Origin: CAYOLL01 sp964404765 [NCBI: uncultured Gemmatimonadota bacterium]
Lineage (GTDB): Bacteria; 4572-55
Direction of reading: 5' to 3'
Length of the DNA: 16,908 nt
NCBI GenBank assembly: GCA_964404765.1
Contig: CAYOLL010000087.1
Location: 7,394-24,301 of the forward strand
In this document: piece after piece, positions 14,084 through 16,908 of the stretch
How positions within the stretch are numbered: the stretch's first letter is position 1
Layout: each line of letters starts with the position of its first letter
Made by a program: the position numbers and the translations under genes
The notes under the pieces: model-generated
What the model was told of the DNA's origin: nothing
Database searches by the model: none
The model's input: only the letters and a program-made list of their open reading frames with translations

Positions 14084-14246
14084 AAAGGATTAATCTTGCT
14101 TTTTAGATGCGGTATAATTCAGGATGCGGTCTATCCGCAAAAACTTCGCGGGAATTGACGGCGCTTCAGGCGTGGCGGTAAGTAGCGTGCTCGCAATGAA
14201 ACAACAGGAGTAGTATCTGAAAAAACCAATATGAAGGAGGAGCGAA

Positions 14247-15254
14247 ATGAGACTAACTTTAACAATCTTCGCCCTGATCAGTCTGTGTGTTTTGTGGCTG
14301 ACCGGCGCGCCCACGCCGGCATTTTCGCAGCAACACGCTCAACAAACTTCGCAACAAGCTGTAGGTCGAGACAATAAAAATGGCGCGTATGTGGTCGGCA
14401 AAAACCGATTTACGACGCAAGTGGACGGCGATACACGCGAATATTACGTCCATGTGCCGAAAAGCTACAACAAATCAACGCCGGTGCCGGTAGTCTTCAT
14501 GCTGCACGGCACAAGTGGCGATGGCCTGAAGTTTTACAACATTTCCGGGTGGAAAGAGTTGGGCGAAACTGAAAACATCATCACGGTGTATCCCTCGTCT
14601 TGGCGCCATTGCATTATTGATGAGGGCAAACGCCAAAAGACGACGAAATGGAATATCTACCCGGGCAGTTTTGAATACTGCGCAGGCGAAGTCCCCAAGG
14701 ATGACATCAAGTTTCTGAACCAGGTGATTGATGAGTTGGGCATGAAATTCAACATCGATCAAAAAATGATTTATATGGTGGGCTTTTCCAATGGCGGGCA
14801 AATGGCAGCACGCGTCGGTATTGAAATGTCGGATCGTGTGGCCGCTGTGGTTTCCAGCGCCGGTTCTTTGAAACCAGGCAACACCTATACTCCGAAGCGG
14901 TTACTGCCCAACTTACTGCAAATCGGAACAAATGATGAAAAATTTGTTCCTAACGTGTTTGGCGGTGCGCCCGCCCCGATGGATTTCGATCAGTTGTTTG
15001 CGTCCTCACCCGCTATGAAGGCAATAGTCGGAGCTTATGTTTCGACCTACAAGCTGAACCCGACTTACACCTCGGATGGGAATCCAGACAAGATCATTTG
15101 GGCCAATAGCAAAGGCTTATCCGGCGATCCGAACAATGTATTCCGGTTCGCCCTGATTAAAGGGATGACTCACCAGTATCCCAATGGCAAGAATTTCCCC
15201 GTCGAAGGCGCGCAACAAAACTGGAAATGGTTGAAACAATTTAAGCTGCCCTGA
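14247..15254 (+). CDS. Secreted alpha/beta hydrolase, PHB depolymerase / feruloyl esterase (CE1, LpqC) family
   Basis: This 335-residue exported esterase has a signal peptide (hydrophobic 5-20, cleavage near AFS-QQ, residue 27) and a Gln/Asn-rich linker to ~50. The hydrolase domain shows the oxyanion segment VVFMLHGTSGDG (82-93), the nucleophile elbow GFSNGG with Ser181, Asp230 in IGTNDEKF and His309 in GMTHQYPNG, giving a plausible catalytic triad. Cys122 and Cys145 may form a disulfide. Family members cleave polyhydroxyalkanoate, feruloylated polysaccharides or acetylated sugars; the substrate here cannot be decided. There is no separate substrate-binding domain. AAGGAGG (14234-14240) is ideally placed 6 bases before ATG 14247. 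A -10-like TATAAT (14113-14118) lies upstream, without a good -35 box. Confidence 0.88.
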   Translation: MRLTLTIFALISLCVLWLTGAPTPAFSQQHAQQTSQQAVGRDNKNGAYVVGKNRFTTQVDGDTREYYVHVPKSYNKSTPVPVVFMLHGTSGDGLKFYNISGWKELGETENIITVYPSSWRHCIIDEGKRQKTTKWNIYPGSFEYCAGEVPKDDIKFLNQVIDELGMKFNIDQKMIYMVGFSNGGQMAARVGIEMSDRVAAVVSSAGSLKPGNTYTPKRLLPNLLQIGTNDEKFVPNVFGGAPAPMDFDQLFASSPAMKAIVGAYVSTYKLNPTYTSDGNPDKIIWANSKGLSGDPNNVFRFALIKGMTHQYPNGKNFPVEGAQQNWKWLKQFKLP

Positions 15255-15346
15255 ACTCAATTCACGGGTTGTGGTTAAGCGCAGGATTTAGGTTCAGTGG
15301 TCGTCAAAAATATAACGAATAATCGCTTGCGCTAACGATAACCATA

Positions 15347-15378
15347 CGCGGTTGGGCAGCCTTGCCTGCCCAACCGCG
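15347..15378. repeat. Perfect 13-bp hairpin
   Basis: CGCGGTTGGGCAG (15347-15359) and CTGCCCAACCGCG (15366-15378) are exact inverted copies around the loop CCTTGC. GC-rich and perfect, it is very stable. No T-run follows, so it is unlikely to be a terminator; a REP-like repeat or part of a structured RNA is more likely. Confidence 0.75.
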
Positions 15379-15489
15379 CGGCGGCAGTTTGCCGGCGCAT
15401 CCATCCAATAACCGTGGCGTTAAAGTTGTAAACCTGACACCAAGCCGTAGGCATGGGCATAAACTTGAACAATTGTGCCCAACAAAAAG

Positions 15490-15523
15490 CCCGTTGGATT
15501 TCGCTTGTCCAACGGGTCTTTTT
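15490..15523 (+). terminator. Intrinsic terminator
   Basis: CCCGTTGGA (15490-15498) pairs perfectly with TCCAACGGG (15508-15516), followed by TCTTTTT (15517-15523). The AAAAAG before the 5' arm extends the stem and would give a T-run on the other strand, so it can act in both directions. It lies 235 bases after the esterase stop. Confidence 0.85.
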
Positions 15524-15561
15524 GGTTATGATTTGAACGTCTGCAATGCAAGATTTCCGGA

Positions 15562-15578
15562 CGTTGACGCTGTCAACG
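15562..15578. promoter_or_regulatory. Short perfect palindrome, possible operator
   Basis: CGTTGAC-GCT-GTCAACG is a perfect 7-bp inverted repeat with a three-base centre, about 190 bases upstream of the sigma-factor promoter. It could bind a dimeric regulator or form a small hairpin. There is no direct evidence for either. Confidence 0.3.
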
Positions 15579-15748
15579 CCTTTCACCGAAAAAACAATCT
15601 GAACAAGCAAACGATAGCTGCCTGATACAAAACTTGTTTAGAATGGGGAGCCGAACGTGACTGACCTAAAGTGGCAAAACTTTAAAAAGACCACATCGGT
15701 ACTCTCGTTTTTTGTGGATTTAAACCGAATTAAGCCTTATAATTAGTA

Positions 15749-15776
15749 TTGACATTAGCAAATTTTCGCATACTTT
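15749..15776 (+). promoter_or_regulatory. Candidate promoter for the sigma/anti-sigma operon
   Basis: A perfect TTGACA (15749-15754) is followed after 16 bases by TACTTT (15771-15776), which keeps the first two and last bases of a -10 box. It sits 50-75 bases before the sigma-factor start. A TATAAT at 15738-15743 lacks a matching -35. No ECF autoregulatory motif is obvious. Confidence 0.5.
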
Positions 15777-15825
15777 AACGACGCTAAAACAGATTGTTAT
15801 GCTGCTTCCAATCCGGGTAGGAGTC

Positions 15826-16482
15826 ATGAATCTTCGTAAAAAGTTTGAACAGCTTAAGACAAAGCTTAGTCTTGAGCTTACAGCGTTTAAGATACCAGGT
15901 ATTCAAGATTATGGAACCCTGGACACAACAGAACTGATCATCAAGACGCAGCGCGGCGAGTTGGGCGCGTTTGAAGAATTGGTGCGCCGCTATGAAAAAA
16001 TGGTTTACAGCTTAGCTTTTCAAATGCTTAACAACCATGACGACGCGGATGATGTCTTGCAAGATGCCTTTATCAAAGTTTATAAATCGCTGGTTAATCT
16101 CAAAAATCCGTCAGCTTTTTTGACCTGGCTGCACCGGATTGTTGTGAATCTGAGTATTGACTTTGCGCGTAAAAAAAACAGGCGGATCGAGCTTAGCGAA
16201 GAAACAACAGAGGATATGGAAGAGGAGTTGCCATTAGCGGCGATTTGGCCGGCCAATCCGGAGACGATTTACAAAGATAAAGAATTAATGAATTTGATTC
16301 AGGAAGCCGTCATGGAATTGCCGCCACGTCAGCGCGCCGTTATTATTTTGCATGAAGTTAAAGGTTACACCAAGAAAGAAATCGGTCGAATCCTGAAATG
16401 TCCGCAAGGCACCGTGCGTTCAAATTTGCACTATGCTCGCGAGAAGTTAAAGAAAAAGTTAGAAAAATATGTAAATGCTTAG
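15826..16482 (+). CDS. ECF-type RNA polymerase sigma factor (sigma-70 family)
   Basis: This 218-residue protein directs RNA polymerase to alternative promoters. Region 2 spans ~49-118 (FEELVRRYEKMVYSLAFQML, DDADDVLQDAFIKVYKSL, FLTWLHRIVVNLSIDFARKK) and region 4 ~155-208 (ELPPRQRAVIILHEVKGYTK, EIGRILKCPQGTVRSNLHYA). The linker is long and acidic (SEETTEDMEEELP). About 45 residues precede region 2, more than in most ECF factors, with a basic start MNLRKKFEQLKTK. ATG 15826 follows GGGTAGGAG, although the spacing is tight; an in-frame ATG at 15799 would add nine residues but has no binding site. The anti-sigma gene overlaps its end by 8 bases, which implies co-expression and control by that partner. 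Confidence 0.93.
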   Translation: MNLRKKFEQLKTKLSLELTAFKIPGIQDYGTLDTTELIIKTQRGELGAFEELVRRYEKMVYSLAFQMLNNHDDADDVLQDAFIKVYKSLVNLKNPSAFLTWLHRIVVNLSIDFARKKNRRIELSEETTEDMEEELPLAAIWPANPETIYKDKELMNLIQEAVMELPPRQRAVIILHEVKGYTKKEIGRILKCPQGTVRSNLHYAREKLKKKLEKYVNA

Positions 16483-16753
16483 CCAAATTTCCCCCACATT
16501 CTTTCAAGCTGTCGATTGCGATGTGGTCCAGGCCGAACTCCAGGATTATCTGGACGGCGAATTGGATGCCATCGAAACCCGTGCCATCCGTCGGCATTTG
16601 CGCACCTGTTTAAAGTGCCGTCAGGATGCCCAGCTGCTTTATTCTACCCTCGTTTTACTGCGTCACCTGCCCAATTTAGAGCCCGAAGGCGCTTATTGGG
16701 ACTTTGCCACCCGCCGAGTTTTAAAGAAAATTCCAGTGACACCTTTACCCTGA
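16475..16753 (+). CDS. Small soluble zinc-finger anti-sigma factor (zf-HC2/ZAS)
   Basis: This 92-residue protein contains the anti-sigma zinc motif: Cys15 near the start, then His41-LRT-Cys45-LK-Cys48 (HLRTCLKC), preceded by LQDYLDGELDAIE, typical of the ASD fold that clasps ECF sigma factors. It probably binds the upstream sigma factor and releases it on a signal, possibly redox. There is no transmembrane segment or C-terminal sensor: the chain ends FATRRVLKKIPVTPLP just after the domain, where many relatives continue into a membrane helix. Its TGA stop (16751-16753) lies within a repeat element beginning CCTGA, so it may have been shortened by insertion of that repeat. ATG 16475 overlaps the sigma gene by 8 bases, indicating translational coupling. 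Confidence 0.85.
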   Translation: MLSQISPTFFQAVDCDVVQAELQDYLDGELDAIETRAIRRHLRTCLKCRQDAQLLYSTLVLLRHLPNLEPEGAYWDFATRRVLKKIPVTPLP

Positions 16754-16870
16754 GTAATTCATAAGTGAACCACGAAACAGGCGAAAGGCACGAAAAGTCA
16801 GGGTTTATCAAATTCAGGCTTAAAATTTCATTTTCCGTTTTGGAATTTAATGCATTTCGTGGTGAATAAT
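16749..16870. repeat. 122-bp foldback element of the CCACGAA family, overlapping the anti-sigma stop
   Basis: The left end CCTGAGTAATTCATAAG is followed by GTGAACCACGAAACAGGC and GAAAGGCACGAAAAG (16749-16796). The right end ATTTCGTGGTGAATAAT (16854-16870) is its inverted counterpart. Blocks and order match the elements at 12958 and 13247. The first bases (CCTGA) supply the stop codon of the anti-sigma gene. Nothing codes in the remaining bases to 16908. Confidence 0.7.
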
Positions 16871-16908
16871 CCTTAATCCCAAGCCAACCGTTAAAAATAT
16901 CTACAAAC

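Larger units (their letters stand above)
15255..15825. other. 571-base gap with hairpins, terminator, palindrome and promoter
   Basis: No convincing gene is present. It contains a 13-bp hairpin (15347-15378), an 8-bp hairpin GGGCATAA/TTGTGCCC with one G-U pair (15455-15480), an intrinsic terminator (15490-15523), a 7-bp palindrome (15562-15578) and the promoter of the sigma-factor gene (15749-15776). Read together, the first three could be the body and end of a small RNA or a long 3' untranslated region of the esterase. Confidence 0.6.

Noticed and set aside
14113-14118. TATAAT considered as promoter of the esterase gene
   Set aside because: No -35 box at usable spacing (TTGCTT at 14096 leaves only 11 bases) and no extended -10; kept only as a weak hint.
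14119-14246. Leader of the esterase gene considered as a riboswitch
   Set aside because: Small hairpins such as GCGG-TCTAT-CCGC are present, but no known riboswitch core could be matched.
15362-15625. 87-codon plus-strand open frame in the gap after the esterase
   Set aside because: It runs through a perfect hairpin and an intrinsic terminator, lacks a Shine-Dalgarno and has an improbable composition.

Overview
This 16.9 kb window reads as chromosomal DNA of a Gram-negative bacterium of roughly even GC. Outer-membrane beta-barrel proteins, signal peptides ending in FAQ/AQA/FSQ-type sites, an ECF sigma/anti-sigma pair and many short foldback repeats between genes suggest a lineage of the FCB group or a neighbouring candidate phylum (KSB1/Calditrichota-like). 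That placement is inference from style, not a match to a marker. Every gene I can support lies on the + strand.

Layout. At the left edge (1-230) is the C-terminal end of a coiled-coil protein, probably an Rpn/PD-(D/E)XK transposase-type nuclease, built on an exact 21-bp tandem repeat. Then come an RhlB-like DEAD-box RNA helicase (363-1928, TTG start) and purF (1931-3304), 2 bases apart. Two PLP enzymes follow: an AGXT2-like class III aminotransferase (3407-4687) and a group II amino-acid decarboxylase (4971-6413), separated by a structured, terminator-like region. Next is a tight pair, a secreted protein of unknown function (6524-7099) and a ROK sugar kinase (7111-8058), 11 bases apart. A TTGACA promoter then drives an outer-membrane TonB-receptor-like barrel that lacks a plug domain (8244-10004).

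The most unusual part is 10243-12957. It holds a four-helix membrane protein with two cysteine triads, a terminator that overlaps a strong promoter, an NtrC-type regulator that has lost its phospho-acceptor, Walker B acids and GAFTGA loop, and a DUF2085 membrane protein coupled to it. After a 559-base gap made of two adjacent foldback repeats come a small outer-membrane barrel (13517-14083, GTG start) and a secreted PHB-depolymerase/feruloyl-esterase-type hydrolase (14247-15254). A second long gap (15255-15825) carries hairpins, a strong terminator, a short palindrome and a promoter. The window ends with an ECF sigma factor (15826-16482) and an overlapping small soluble zinc-finger anti-sigma factor (16475-16753), whose stop codon lies inside a repeat element.

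A recurring theme is an intergenic repeat family with a core like CCTGAATTATTCA..CCACGAAGGCAC. It occurs in both orientations at about six places, sometimes as inverted pairs and twice at or within a stop codon. No tRNA, rRNA, CRISPR array or complete insertion sequence was seen. The window shows no clear multi-gene defence or biosynthetic system. The regulator cluster and the repeats are the parts most worth a second look.
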